A stretch of 50,730 bases of DNA from Mageeibacillus sp. UBA5442 (GTDB lineage: Bacteria; Bacillota; Clostridia; Saccharofermentanales; DTU023), in NCBI GenBank assembly GCA_002427475.1, contig DIRG01000053.1, positions 1-50,730 of the forward strand, read 5' to 3'. Made by a program: the position numbers and the translations under genes. The notes beneath the pieces were generated by a model. That model had not been told where the DNA came from, did no database searches, and saw only the letters and a list, made by a program, of their open reading frames with translations. Positions within the stretch are counted from its first letter, which is position 1. The number at the start of each line of letters is the position of its first letter. Positions 1 to 8,882 of the stretch are shown piece after piece.

Positions 1-666
1 GGCATTATGGGTCCTACCGGTTCCGGCAAAAGCACGATCATTCGCCTACTTCTGCGCCAATACGATGTCAGATCGGGCGAAATTTTGGTGCGCGGAGTCA
101 ACATCAAGAACCTGCACAGAGAAGACCTGCACAGTTTATTCGGCAGCGTATTCCAGAACGATTTCCTCCACAGCGGCACTGTCCGAGAAAATATTACTTT
201 CGGCAGAGATTTTTCTGATGAAGAAATTCTGAAGGCAAGTGAATATGCTCAGGCTTTCGATTTTCTTGACAAAAAAGAAGGGGGTCTCGACTTCATGCTG
301 GCTTCAAAAGCGGTCAACTTGTCTGGTGGTCAAAAACAGCGCCTCCTGATCAGCAGAGCTCTGCTCGGAGATTCAGCAATTCTCCTGCTTGACGACTCTT
401 CCAGTGCCTTGGATTTCCGGACTGAAGCAAACTTGCGTCGCGCCATACGAGAAAACTTCGCCGATGCCACTTCGATTGTGATCACTCAGCGAGTAAGTTC
501 TGTGCGCACAGCTGAGGAAATCCTCTTCCTTGATCAGGGCAAAATCTTAGCTCAGGGCACGCACGAGGAATTGCTGCGAACATGCAGACCGTATCGTGAA
601 ATCGCGAACATGCAGACACGTGAAGGCCAAGATTCGGATGATTATGATCTTGCTTATGAATATTAA
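1..666 (+). CDS. ABC exporter half-transporter, C-terminal part (degenerate NBD)
   Basis: The reading frame is open at the window edge, so only the nucleotide-binding domain is seen; the membrane domain lies outside. Walker A (GPTGSGKST), Q-loop (VFQND), signature (LSGGQKQR) and Walker B (LLLDD) are present. The catalytic Glu after Walker B is Asp, and the switch His is Gln (ITQRVSS). Such changes mark the degenerate ATP site of heterodimeric exporters of the TM287/288 or BmrCD kind. The partner gene starts 12 bases downstream, so the two are almost surely co-transcribed and form one heterodimer in the membrane. The substrate (drug, peptide or lipid) cannot be told from sequence. Confidence 0.93.
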   Translation, partial: GIMGPTGSGKSTIIRLLLRQYDVRSGEILVRGVNIKNLHREDLHSLFGSVFQNDFLHSGTVRENITFGRDFSDEEILKASEYAQAFDFLDKKEGGLDFMLASKAVNLSGGQKQRLLISRALLGDSAILLLDDSSSALDFRTEANLRRAIRENFADATSIVITQRVSSVRTAEEILFLDQGKILAQGTHEELLRTCRPYREIANMQTREGQDSDDYDLAYEY

Positions 667-678
667 AGAGGTTGATAA

Positions 679-2457
679 ATGGCAATGCTAACGGAAAGAG
701 ATAAAGATCAAGTCCAAGCGAGAAATTATCGCGCAATTTTCCGCAGACTTTTATCATATATGAGATCTGAAGCGTGGCGCTTCTTGCTGGGCATGATCCT
801 TGTGATTGCGGCGAACGTGGTAGCACTATGGGGACCTCGCTTTGCCGGTCAGGCTATTGACGCGATGGGCGTCGCGGTCGGTCAAACAGATTTCTCTCTA
901 GCCATCACGCGAGCATTGCTAATGCTAGTAGCTTACGCGAGTTCAGCCTTGCTCAATTTCTTCATGGTCAGACTGGTGGTACGTGCCGCTCAAAATGTAG
1001 TTGAACGTATGCGTCAAGATACTTTCGACAAGATTGTCGAATTGCCGATCTCTTATATTGATACGCACCAAGCCGGAGACTTGGTCTCTCGCATTTCCTA
1101 CGATCTCGATCTGGTCAGCCAGTCGATGACGCATGATTTCGTGCAAGTGGCTGCCAGTAGCATTACCGTGCTCGGCTCCCTCATCATGATGATGCAGATA
1201 TCCCTGACCCTCTCAGTTGTCTTCCTGCTTATCTTACCCGCAACTGTAATCTTCACAATCTATCGTGTTAAAAAGACCCGTCCCCTCTTCCGGATCCGCT
1301 CGAGGAAATTGGGCGAGATGAACGCCTATGTTGAAGAGATTCTCTTTGGTCAAAAAACCATCCGAGCTTACGACAAGGAAGATTATTTTGCTGATCAATT
1401 CGGCGAGGTAAACAATGAGAGTATTGGAGCCTACTTCAAGGCTGACTATCAAGCAGCTTTGAACGGACCTTCCATCTCCCTGATCTCAAACCTCTCACTG
1501 GCACTGGTATCACTCTTCGGCTCTCTCTTGTTTTTACAGGGACGCTTCAGCATCGGTAATTTTTCCTCGTTCATTCTCTATTCGCGCCGTTTCTCCGGCC
1601 CGATCAATGAGATTGCCAATATTTTTGCAGATTTGCAGTCTTCATTATCTGCTGCTAATCGTGTTTTTTCTCTCTTGGAACAAGATTCCGAACCCGCTGA
1701 TAAAGAAGACGCGCACGTCCTGACTGACGCCCGCGGCGAAGTAGAATTCGCCAATGTCTCTTTCTCCTACGTCGAGGATGTGCCAGTAATTCAAGACTTC
1801 TCTTTCGTTGCTGAGCCCGGCAGCTTAGTTGCTATCGTTGGGCCGACCGGAGCAGGCAAAACTACACTTATTAATCTCTTGATGCGCTTTTATGATCCGC
1901 AGGAAGGCGAGATCCGCATTGATTCTTATCCCATTAAGGATTTGAGCCGCAAGAGTTTACGGCGCTCTTTTGCTATGGTTCTGCAGGATACATGGCTTTT
2001 CAGGGGCACGATTCGGGAAAATATTGCCTATGGGCGTCCTGAAGCTAGCCTTGAAGAAGTTATACAAGCAGCAGAAGCTGCGCATATCCACGACTTTATT
2101 GAGTCTCAGCCTTTGGGCTACGACACGATGCTCAGCGACGAAGCATCTAACTTGTCGCAGGGTCAAAAGCAGCTGCTCACTATTGCTCGCGCTATGCTTC
2201 TGGACACACCAATGCTGATTTTAGACGAGGCGACTTCTAACGTTGACAGCCACACAGAAATCATCGTTCAAGATGCAATGAACAATCTTATCTCAGGACG
2301 TACGTCTTTCGTAATTGCGCACCGCCTCTCGACTATACAAAACGCTGATCATATTCTGCTTTTAGTCGATGGAGAGATTGCCGAAGAAGGCACGCATTAT
2401 GACTTGCTCAATAAAGAGGGCGCCTACTACGACTTGTATCAGTCGCAATTTGCCTAA
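679..2457 (+). CDS. ABC exporter half-transporter (permease-ATPase fusion)
   Basis: A full-length 592-residue half-transporter: an N-terminal six-helix type-1 exporter domain (about residues 25-320), then an NBD with Walker A GPTGAGKTT, Walker B LILDEATS and switch His (IAHRLST). Its catalytic Glu and His are intact, but its signature is LSQGQ instead of LSGGQ. That fits the upstream partner: the altered signature would face the partner's degenerate Walker B, giving one normal and one degenerate ATP site. An AGAGG ribosome site precedes the ATG at 679. The gene ends before a strong terminator. Heterodimeric drug or lipid exporter is likely; the substrate is unknown. Confidence 0.95.
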   Translation: MAMLTERDKDQVQARNYRAIFRRLLSYMRSEAWRFLLGMILVIAANVVALWGPRFAGQAIDAMGVAVGQTDFSLAITRALLMLVAYASSALLNFFMVRLVVRAAQNVVERMRQDTFDKIVELPISYIDTHQAGDLVSRISYDLDLVSQSMTHDFVQVAASSITVLGSLIMMMQISLTLSVVFLLILPATVIFTIYRVKKTRPLFRIRSRKLGEMNAYVEEILFGQKTIRAYDKEDYFADQFGEVNNESIGAYFKADYQAALNGPSISLISNLSLALVSLFGSLLFLQGRFSIGNFSSFILYSRRFSGPINEIANIFADLQSSLSAANRVFSLLEQDSEPADKEDAHVLTDARGEVEFANVSFSYVEDVPVIQDFSFVAEPGSLVAIVGPTGAGKTTLINLLMRFYDPQEGEIRIDSYPIKDLSRKSLRRSFAMVLQDTWLFRGTIRENIAYGRPEASLEEVIQAAEAAHIHDFIESQPLGYDTMLSDEASNLSQGQKQLLTIARAMLLDTPMLILDEATSNVDSHTEIIVQDAMNNLISGRTSFVIAHRLSTIQNADHILLLVDGEIAEEGTHYDLLNKEGAYYDLYQSQFA

Positions 2458-2479
2458 TCAATATTACTTTCTCCCACCA

Positions 2480-2520
2480 CCGGGACGCTGTTTGGATGGC
2501 CGAAAGGTCCAGCGTCCCGG
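2480..2520. other. Strong hairpin after the exporter operon
   Basis: A perfect 11-base inverted repeat (CCGGGACGCTG at 2480-2490, CAGCGTCCCGG at 2510-2520) encloses a 19-base loop containing GGCCGAAAGG. No T-run follows it directly, and a separate terminator lies 20 bases on. It could stabilise the 3' end of the exporter mRNA or be part of a small RNA; nothing decides between these. Confidence 0.6.
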
Positions 2521-2539
2521 GGATACTCCTCATATTGCA

Positions 2540-2596
2540 AAAGGGGCCTAGCTGCTAAAAACAGCTGGCCCCTTTACTTCTTTTGTATTTTTTGCA
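2540..2596 (+). terminator. Rho-independent terminator of the ABC exporter operon
   Basis: The arms AAAGGGGCC at 2540-2548 and GGCCCCTTT at 2567-2575, with an inner AGCTG/CAGCT extension, form a long GC-rich stem. A T-rich stretch follows on the plus strand. It stands between the exporter genes and the convergent gene ending at 2629, and the A-run side could also serve the minus strand. Confidence 0.85.
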
Positions 2597-2628
2597 GAAG
2601 ATCTATCCTCTTTAGCAAAACACAGACT

Positions 2629-4179
2629 TTAATTGTTGATCACTTCGACCGAGATCAGCCCCAAGAGTGGTTTCTTTAGCTCTTGTGATATTTCCAAAGA
2701 ACGCAACAAGCTCTGCATCTCTGTCTCTCGTGGACGCACCATAATTATGGCCGCATCTGTCGCTCTCAGCGCATCAATTACTGCAACTTCGCTCATCGAG
2801 TCTGCGAGAGAGATCAGTTCGAAACTCTTACCCCCGTTTAACTCAGCTGCCTGATTGATAGCAGCCAAGGCAGTCTGCACGGCAGCATCCTCAGTCGAAA
2901 GAGCTGCGATCTTATAGACAGAAGCATCTGAGTCTTCCCTGTTTTCACTGACGCCAGAGATGACTGAGGCAGCATATTCTGCGCTCACTTCTGTCGCTTC
3001 TGCATCCCGTAGTTTGGCTCCCAGATAGCGACGCTCAATCCAGCGATCAATCGCCGAAGCGAAACGTTGTTTCTCCTTTGATTCCTCAGCAGAAACAAAG
3101 ATTTCATTAATGTACAGCAGGCCGATGCTGCGAGCGAGATCCGCAGGATGCAGCAATTTGCCGGCAGATGCGCCGCGATAGAAATTCCACATCACAGCAA
3201 TCATAATACCTACGAGCAGGCCACCGATGGTGTACAAGGGCACGCTGGCGCTCTTAGCCAGCTCTTCCTCTACTTCTTCTTGTTCTGCCTCTGCCTGTGC
3301 CTTAATCTTCTCTTCTAATGCCAATTCAAGCTCGAGTTCGAGTTCTGTTTCTAAATCTTCTTCAATATATTTATCTAAGGTGTCAATTGTACTTTGTAAT
3401 TCAACATCGAGTTCTTCGATCTGGCTTTCGACCCTTTGTCTTTCTCGGCTGATGGACGGGTTTTTAACAGTTCGAAAGTTCTCATCAACAACATTTAGTG
3501 TATGAGGATAGGAAAAGCTGATCTGGTTCTCTGCCTCGAGAAAGATATACTCCTGAGCGGCAGTGCTCAGTTTACGCACGAAACCTTGGTCGGGACCGGT
3601 AAATTCAAATTCAATGCTACCGTCTGCCGCAAGGTTTACCTCTACTAGCTCTCGCAAATTGTCACCTGTGACTGATGAAAAAATCTCTCTCCCTAAATGG
3701 GTGTAAAAGGCATTACTGCGCATTGATCGTAGATAATCGAGGCTTAAAAGCAGGTGTCTTTGTTCTATAATTTCATCATTTTCGTTAGTGATATTATTCA
3801 TCACTATCTCTAGACTGAAAGTCCCCAGAGGCTGAGAGTCCGGATCCAAGGATAGATAGACACTATTACTCAGATGTTCGCTCATGATGCCAATATTTTC
3901 TCTCAGGAAGGCTATGCGCTTGTTATGGCGAATTACAGTAGTATCGTCAGCAATCAACTTTTCGCGAATAGCAGCGATTTCTTCATCTGTCAGTTCCACC
4001 TCTGCTTCTTCAATTGATTCGGTGCTGACGACAGGCACTTCCTGTTCTCGATTGCGGTAAAGAGCCACTCCGGCTAAGAGAATTGCACCAATCAGAGCAA
4101 ATAAAACTATCTTGCGCCAACCCTTCAATGCAAAATAGATGAAATCCTTTAAATAATATGCTTCGTAGTCTTTTTCCAT
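2629..4179 (-). CDS. Chain-length-determinant (Wzz)-like membrane protein with ATPase-like tail
   Basis: I place the start at 4179 (MEKDYEAYY), because GAGGT lies 5 bases upstream; an open frame continues to 4269. The 516-residue product has a first membrane helix near residues 22-42, a large extracytoplasmic region ending in an acidic Glu/Leu-rich coiled coil, and a second helix near residue 325 (YTIGGLLVGIMIAVMW). This is the topology of Wzz/CapA-type polysaccharide co-polymerases. The cytoplasmic tail of about 170 residues (ending DAAIIMVRPRETE, then LLGLISVEV) resembles the end of a BY-kinase fold, but I see no Walker A. No glycosyltransferase genes are adjacent, so a role in polysaccharide export is inferred from topology only. 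Confidence 0.7.
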   Translation of the reverse strand: MEKDYEAYYLKDFIYFALKGWRKIVLFALIGAILLAGVALYRNREQEVPVVSTESIEEAEVELTDEEIAAIREKLIADDTTVIRHNKRIAFLRENIGIMSEHLSNSVYLSLDPDSQPLGTFSLEIVMNNITNENDEIIEQRHLLLSLDYLRSMRSNAFYTHLGREIFSSVTGDNLRELVEVNLAADGSIEFEFTGPDQGFVRKLSTAAQEYIFLEAENQISFSYPHTLNVVDENFRTVKNPSISRERQRVESQIEELDVELQSTIDTLDKYIEEDLETELELELELALEEKIKAQAEAEQEEVEEELAKSASVPLYTIGGLLVGIMIAVMWNFYRGASAGKLLHPADLARSIGLLYINEIFVSAEESKEKQRFASAIDRWIERRYLGAKLRDAEATEVSAEYAASVISGVSENREDSDASVYKIAALSTEDAAVQTALAAINQAAELNGGKSFELISLADSMSEVAVIDALRATDAAIIMVRPRETEMQSLLRSLEISQELKKPLLGLISVEVINN

Positions 4180-4438
4180 ATCTACCTCATATCCTGTCCC
4201 CACCCCTGCAGGAACGTAAATTTGTCTAGCAAAAGTCAAGCCTTCATGGCTAACTGATTCAATTGGCAACCTGCTAAAATCTTAACCACTAAACTGGCCT
4301 TTTGCAAGCTTAGCATAAGCAAGGAAATGGTCACATTTAGATATTTTCCCAAGTTGAAATCTGCTATTTTAAATTATAGTAAGAGCTTTCTCTAGCAAGC
4401 GTAAGCAGATCTACTACGATCAGGAAAGGACGTATCAC

Positions 4439-5020
4439 ATGAACTTTGACAATACGCAATGGCTAATAGAAGGAGAATATAGACTGATGGAAGATGGTAT
4501 CGGACTCCGTTCCTTGCCGGAATCAGACTATTTCGTCAACCCGCTGGACGGTAAAGTTAAGAGCGATGCCGTTTTCCGTTATCGCGAAGTCGAAGGAGAC
4601 TTCATCTTCAAAGCCCGTGTCAGCTGCTACTTTGATCAAGACTTCGACGCACCCATACTCATGGCCTATGACAATGAAAAGCTTTGGACCAAGGTCTGTT
4701 TTGAGCAAACGGATCAAGGAACTCCGGCCATAGTATCTGTCGTCACGAGAGATCGCTCCGATGATGCCATCGGCGAGTATATCAACAGAGAAGAAGTGTG
4801 GCTATTATTGGCCCGCCAAGGCGATACCTTCTCCGCACATTACTCACTGGATGGCGACAAATATTTTATGGTGCGCCTCGCTTGGCTGCCCATGCCTAAG
4901 AAAATCAAAGTAGGTTTTGGTGTACAATCACCTACGGGTGGCGGTGTCAGGGCATATTTCAGAAATATGAGTTTAAAGGAACGCACACCGTCAGATATTA
5001 GAGACGCTAACAAGGATTAA
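4439..5020 (+). CDS. DUF1349 family protein (concanavalin-like fold)
   Basis: The 193-residue protein has the pattern of the DUF1349 family: an N-terminal segment with SDYFVNPLDG, then EGDFIFKARVS, DAPILMAYDNEKLWTKVCFE and a C-terminal KIKVGFGVQSPTGGGVRAYF strand. The family adopts a beta-sandwich like legume lectins, and some members are linked to carbohydrate regulation; no catalytic residues are established. There is no signal peptide, so it is probably cytoplasmic. AGGAAAGGACG precedes the ATG. The nicotinamidase-like gene begins 19 bases after its stop, suggesting co-transcription. Confidence 0.75.
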   Translation: MNFDNTQWLIEGEYRLMEDGIGLRSLPESDYFVNPLDGKVKSDAVFRYREVEGDFIFKARVSCYFDQDFDAPILMAYDNEKLWTKVCFEQTDQGTPAIVSVVTRDRSDDAIGEYINREEVWLLLARQGDTFSAHYSLDGDKYFMVRLAWLPMPKKIKVGFGVQSPTGGGVRAYFRNMSLKERTPSDIRDANKD

Positions 5021-5039
5021 AGAAATTAGAGGGATTTGA

Positions 5040-5567
5040 GTGCAAGATTTACTTTTAGTCGTGGACATGCAAAATGATTTTATCAGCGGTAGCCTTGGGA
5101 GTAAGGAAGCTGAGGCTATTCTGCCTCGCGTGCGTGAACTGATCGACAGCTATCCGGCAGACAAGGTCTATTTCACACGCGATACTCACCAGGAGGACTA
5201 TCTCGAAACGCAGGAAGGCCATAAACTTCCGATTGCACACTGTTTGGAAGGTAGCGAGGGTTGGCAGATAGAAGAGTCTTTAGAAAAAAGACGGCAAACC
5301 GCAATTATTGATAAACCTGCTTTCGGTTCTGTAGAACTGGCACGCCTCTTGGCTGAGCTAAATCAAGAAGAAGTCATTCGCAGTTTGCGCTTTGTCGGTC
5401 TTTGCACCGATATCTGTATTATTTCCAATGCACTGATCGCTAAGGCTGTCCTGCCCGAGGCTGAAATTATCGTGGACGCTTCTGCTTGTGCAGGCGTTAC
5501 TCCGGAGCAGCATCAAACCGCCTTGGATGCCATGAAGGTCTGCCAGATTACAATCGAAAACGAGTAA
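5040..5567 (+). CDS. Isochorismatase-like cysteine hydrolase, probable nicotinamidase
   Basis: This 175-residue cysteine hydrolase starts with GTG at 5040, after an AGAGGG ribosome site. The catalytic triad of the family is visible: Asp in VVDMQNDF near residue 9, Lys in IDKPAFGS, and Cys in FVGLCTDICI. Spacing and motifs fit nicotinamidase (nicotinamide to nicotinate plus ammonia, NAD salvage) better than isochorismatase. No other NAD gene is adjacent, so the substrate is not proven. Its stop codon lies inside the left arm of a bidirectional terminator. Confidence 0.83.
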   Translation: MQDLLLVVDMQNDFISGSLGSKEAEAILPRVRELIDSYPADKVYFTRDTHQEDYLETQEGHKLPIAHCLEGSEGWQIEESLEKRRQTAIIDKPAFGSVELARLLAELNQEEVIRSLRFVGLCTDICIISNALIAKAVLPEAEIIVDASACAGVTPEQHQTALDAMKVCQITIENE

Positions 5568-5603
5568 CGTTGGCCAAGCATCACCCCAAACCAACGTTAC
5601 TCG
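5561..5603. terminator. Bidirectional terminator between convergent genes
   Basis: A perfect 13-base inverted repeat (CGAGTAACGTTGG at 5561-5573, CCAACGTTACTCG at 5591-5603) lies between the plus-strand hydrolase and the minus-strand FMN-binding gene. It overlaps the hydrolase stop codon, and T-rich sequence follows on the plus side. Confidence 0.8.
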
Positions 5604-5624
5604 TACTTTACTTAGTATTTCTTT

Positions 5625-6017
5625 TTACTCGCTTAGAGCATTAAATACGGCTGCCTTGATCACCTCGCTGGAGTGTGTAGCGCCGCTTACTGCGTCAACA
5701 GAGAGGCTGTTTTCCCGCACCATCTCTTCTGTGATAGTTTCCGCAGCTTTGCCTCTTCCCTGTCGGTGCGAGATGATTTCGATGGCTTTGATCTCATAAT
5801 CACGGAGAATAACTTTAACTTTTACTTTGATCAAGCCGGCAGATTCTTCGCCGTAGTATTCTCCTGGTGCAATAGTCGCAAGGTCCAAGGAATCATAATC
5901 GTTCTCACTGAGTTCGTTACTGCGTACGCTCGTCAAAGTGAAAGCTACAATAATCAGTAGAACTAGCAGAAAGGCAAACAGCGCTGCCGACAATATCATG
6001 TACTTTCTGCTCTCCAA
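5625..6017 (-). CDS. Membrane-anchored FMN-binding domain protein
   Basis: This 130-residue protein has one N-terminal membrane helix (residues about 7-28), then an FMN_bind domain like those of RnfG and NqrC. The motif SVDAVSGATHSS contains the Ser/Thr-rich site at which related proteins carry covalent FMN. The domain would lie outside the membrane and take part in extracytoplasmic electron transfer. It sits 35 bases downstream of the nucleoside hydrolases on the same strand, but with no evident functional link. It may also be read with that operon. Confidence 0.85.
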   Translation of the reverse strand: MESRKYMILSAALFAFLLVLLIIVAFTLTSVRSNELSENDYDSLDLATIAPGEYYGEESAGLIKVKVKVILRDYEIKAIEIISHRQGRGKAAETITEEMVRENSLSVDAVSGATHSSEVIKAAVFNALSE

Positions 6018-6052
6018 TTATTTCCCTCCGAGCAATCTTTTGTAGGCTCCTT

Positions 6053-6979
6053 CTAATAGCGGCCAATTATCTCCAGAAAACGTTCAAAAAAGCGGTCGCG
6101 ATCCACAGCCAAGACGACATCTACAGTACGATCCTGGAAGTGAAAATCACTATATACATCCGAGACCGTCTTGCCGCGCGTCAACTTACCCTTGGTCTCT
6201 ATCTTCACACCGGCTTTCTCTGAGTAAAAAAGCTCCGGATAGACCAGATAAAGGAAGGTGCAAGGATCGTGCATGGCTACAAAGTCGAGACCAAACAGCT
6301 TTTCCGCCCAAGTAAGGGTCTGTTGCATAGATTTGGCTAGGAAAGCTCCTTGCTCATTCACGTTCCCCAATTGCTCAATATCTTGGGCTTTTAAAGATGC
6401 CTGCATAGTAACGTCTAGTCCTAGCATTGCTATATCCAAATCTGAAGAGAAAACAATATCCGCTGCTTCCGGGTCAAAGTAGATATTAAATTCGGCTGAA
6501 GGGGTCGTATTGCCATAGGAAACGGCTCCACCCATCAGGACAACGCGCTTGATCTTTTGCTTGAGATCGGCATATTTAAGTAAAGCAATAGCTAGATTTG
6601 TCAGAGGTCCGATCATCACGAAAGTCAAGTCTTCATAGTCGGACGCAGCTTGGTAGATGGCATCCCAGGCCGGCAAATCTTCATGCTGAGCGTTAGAAGG
6701 CGTCAGCGTCTGCCCTCCCAAGCCATTCTCGCCATGAATTTCCCGTGCAAAATAAGGTTCTGCCAGAAGTGGTTGCTCTGCCCCTTTATACACCGGCACA
6801 TCGAGACCGGCATAGGTGATCAGGTTGCGTGCATTCTCATAGGTATATTTAAGCTCTACGTTACCTGCGCAGGCGGAAACGCCAACAATTTCAATTTCTG
6901 GCATTTTCGCCGCTAGTAAAATTGCGGCTGCGTCATCTATGCCCGGGTCGGCATCGAGCCATACTTTCATCGTTGTCAT
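6053..6979 (-). CDS. Nucleoside hydrolase (IUNH family), second copy
   Basis: A 308-residue inosine/uridine-preferring nucleoside hydrolase. The calcium-binding N-terminal motif appears as DADPGIDDAAAI (residues about 9-20), followed by IGPLTNLAIAL, AEFNIYFDPEAA and the C-terminal HDPCTFLY with its conserved Asp. The enzyme cleaves the N-glycosidic bond of ribonucleosides to give base and ribose in the cytoplasm. The ATG overlaps the stop of the preceding paralogue by four bases (translational coupling). Two paralogues in one operon suggest split purine and pyrimidine specificity, which is inference. Confidence 0.93.
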   Translation of the reverse strand: MTTMKVWLDADPGIDDAAAILLAAKMPEIEIVGVSACAGNVELKYTYENARNLITYAGLDVPVYKGAEQPLLAEPYFAREIHGENGLGGQTLTPSNAQHEDLPAWDAIYQAASDYEDLTFVMIGPLTNLAIALLKYADLKQKIKRVVLMGGAVSYGNTTPSAEFNIYFDPEAADIVFSSDLDIAMLGLDVTMQASLKAQDIEQLGNVNEQGAFLAKSMQQTLTWAEKLFGLDFVAMHDPCTFLYLVYPELFYSEKAGVKIETKGKLTRGKTVSDVYSDFHFQDRTVDVVLAVDRDRFFERFLEIIGRY

Positions 6980-7923
6980 TGTTCCACCTCCCCATAAGAT
7001 TCCAGTGCTGAGCAGATCAGATCGACGAAATTCTCTCGTTCGATGTCGAACACAAGATCAACATTTGCTTCTTGACCCCACACACCGTAACGATCCACTA
7101 CCGTCTCGCCTCTACAATAGTCACCCGTCAACTCCACGTCGACAAAGCAGGTTTTCTTTGTCAGAATCTCAGGATTAGTTAGAGCGATTACGGCCACGGC
7201 GTCGTGCACCGGAGCTCCCGGATAGCCTTTTTCTTTATGAAAAAGGTAGAAGAAATCTAGCCATTCGGCAACAATCTGTGCGACAGGATTCTTAATCTGT
7301 CGCATCCGTTCGATGTCCTCAGGCTGAACCAAAGCCTTCTCCGTCACATCCAGGCCGCACATGGTTAGAGGCAAACCTGCGTGGAAGACTACGTGAGCGG
7401 CTTCCGGATCGACCAGAATATTAAATTCTGCCGCCGGCGTCCAATTGCCATAGGCAGCTCCGCCCCCCATAAAACAAATCCGGGCAATCTTCTCTTTCAG
7501 CTCAGGATAAGTTAACAGAAGTGTCGCCACATTCGTCAACGGTCCGGTCGGAACGATCGTGATTGGCTCCTCGGCTTCACGTAGCAATTGCGCCATCAAG
7601 TCAACGGCACCCAGCTCATGTAATTCAATTTCGGGATCAGGTAGAGCGGGACCGTCCAGTCCTGATTCTCCGTGCACGGAGGGCGCATCAATGTGTTCCG
7701 TGAATAAAGGTTTAGCAGCACCTTGGGCGATTACAACCTCTTGACCCAGCATAGTCCAGATCTTTCTGCTGTTTAAAGTTGTTTTATCCAGAGTGACGTT
7801 TCCTGCGACTGTAGTAACAGCAAGAATGTCCAATAATGGCGACGACGCCGCCAAAGTCCAAGCAATGGCGTCGTCGTGACCAGGATCTCCGTCCAGAATG
7901 ACGGGGATTTTCTTTTCTAACAT
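6976..7923 (-). CDS. Nucleoside hydrolase (IUNH family), first copy
   Basis: A 315-residue nucleoside hydrolase with the calcium-site motif DGDPGHDDAIAW, the central GPLTNVATLL and AEFNILVDPEAA segments, and HDAVAV near the C-terminus. I choose the ATG at 7923, since GGGAGT sits just before it and overlaps the stop of the permease gene; a TTG at 7935 is less likely. It is the fifth gene of the nucleoside uptake operon, directly behind the second permease, so imported nucleosides are probably cleaved by this protein and the next. Confidence 0.93.
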   Translation of the reverse strand: MLEKKIPVILDGDPGHDDAIAWTLAASSPLLDILAVTTVAGNVTLDKTTLNSRKIWTMLGQEVVIAQGAAKPLFTEHIDAPSVHGESGLDGPALPDPEIELHELGAVDLMAQLLREAEEPITIVPTGPLTNVATLLLTYPELKEKIARICFMGGGAAYGNWTPAAEFNILVDPEAAHVVFHAGLPLTMCGLDVTEKALVQPEDIERMRQIKNPVAQIVAEWLDFFYLFHKEKGYPGAPVHDAVAVIALTNPEILTKKTCFVDVELTGDYCRGETVVDRYGVWGQEANVDLVFDIERENFVDLICSALESYGEVEQ

Positions 7924-7925
7924 AT

Positions 7926-8882
7926 TTACTCCCAATCAGATGTGCTGATCATCCTCCGACGGCGCTCAGCTTTGCGCTTGGAGCTCCAGACGAAGAGGAC
8001 CAGACCAACGATAGTAACAAGATATGGAATCGCCGCTACCAAGAAAGACGAGACTCCTTGAATACCGGATACTCGGCTTTCTAAAGCTTGAGCAAATCCA
8101 AAAATCAGTGAACTGAACATGGCTCCAACCGGCTGACCACGTCCCATCGCTTCGGCCGCTAGCGCGATGAAACCGCGACCTGCGACCATGCCGGTGTTCC
8201 AGCTTTGCGAATAGTACATGGACATAAAGGCTCCGCCAAGACCCGCCAGAGCACCTGACAAGATCAGCGCTATGTACTGAACGCGCTTAACAGAAATCCC
8301 GACAGAACGAGCAGCGTCACTGTTCTCGCCCACAGCTCTAATATTCAAGCCGATGGACGTGCGATTAAGCATAAAGCGCACGACAAAGACCAGAATAAAG
8401 GCTAGGTACGTCAGAACCGCATGGCCGGAGAAGATCGGGCCAAGAATCGGTATGTCCTTTAAGAGGGGGATGTTTACTGTGGGGATAAGAATATTGGGCG
8501 AGCTCAATGAACTCGTGTTGCCCCTTAAACCCGTAAACATATATAGCAGGAAGATCGTGCCTCCGTCCCCCAACATATTGACGGCGATACCGGTCAGGAT
8601 AATATCTGTGCGCAGGCGCAAGGCGAAAAATCCCATCATCAGTCCAATCAGCATACCTACGATCACTGCGCCTAAGACACCTACTATCCAGCTCTGTGTC
8701 CAGTAGCTGATCAGGGTGCCGAAGAGGGCTGAAATCATCATAATGCCGTCTAAACCGATATTGGTGACGCCGGCCTTTTGTGCTATTACCGCTCCTAAAG
8801 CTGCAAAGAGAATGGGGGCAGTGATCCGAAAGATCGCAAAAACAAAGTCAGTTGTTAATACTGTGCTTAAAAAACCGGACAT
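7926..8882 (-). CDS. Nucleoside ABC transporter permease 2 (NupQ/YufQ-like)
   Basis: A 318-residue integral membrane protein of the BPD_transp_2 (LivH/M-like) permease family, with about eight to ten hydrophobic helices and the conserved VTNIGLDGIMM, NIRAVGENSDAARSVGISV and ALAAEAMGRG segments. It matches the second permease of BMP-type nucleoside importers such as Bacillus NupQ. The ATG follows the stop of the first permease directly. The cytoplasmic loop holding AVGENSDAARS should contact the ATPase. Confidence 0.92.
   Translation of the reverse strand: MSGFLSTVLTTDFVFAIFRITAPILFAALGAVIAQKAGVTNIGLDGIMMISALFGTLISYWTQSWIVGVLGAVIVGMLIGLMMGFFALRLRTDIILTGIAVNMLGDGGTIFLLYMFTGLRGNTSSLSSPNILIPTVNIPLLKDIPILGPIFSGHAVLTYLAFILVFVVRFMLNRTSIGLNIRAVGENSDAARSVGISVKRVQYIALILSGALAGLGGAFMSMYYSQSWNTGMVAGRGFIALAAEAMGRGQPVGAMFSSLIFGFAQALESRVSGIQGVSSFLVAAIPYLVTIVGLVLFVWSSKRKAERRRRMISTSDWE

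Noticed and set aside
3227..3505. Plus-strand frame rich in Ser opposite the Wzz-like gene
   Set aside because: It mirrors the acidic coiled coil of the minus-strand gene; its Ser-rich composition arises from reading GAG/GAA codons backwards, and it has no ribosome site.
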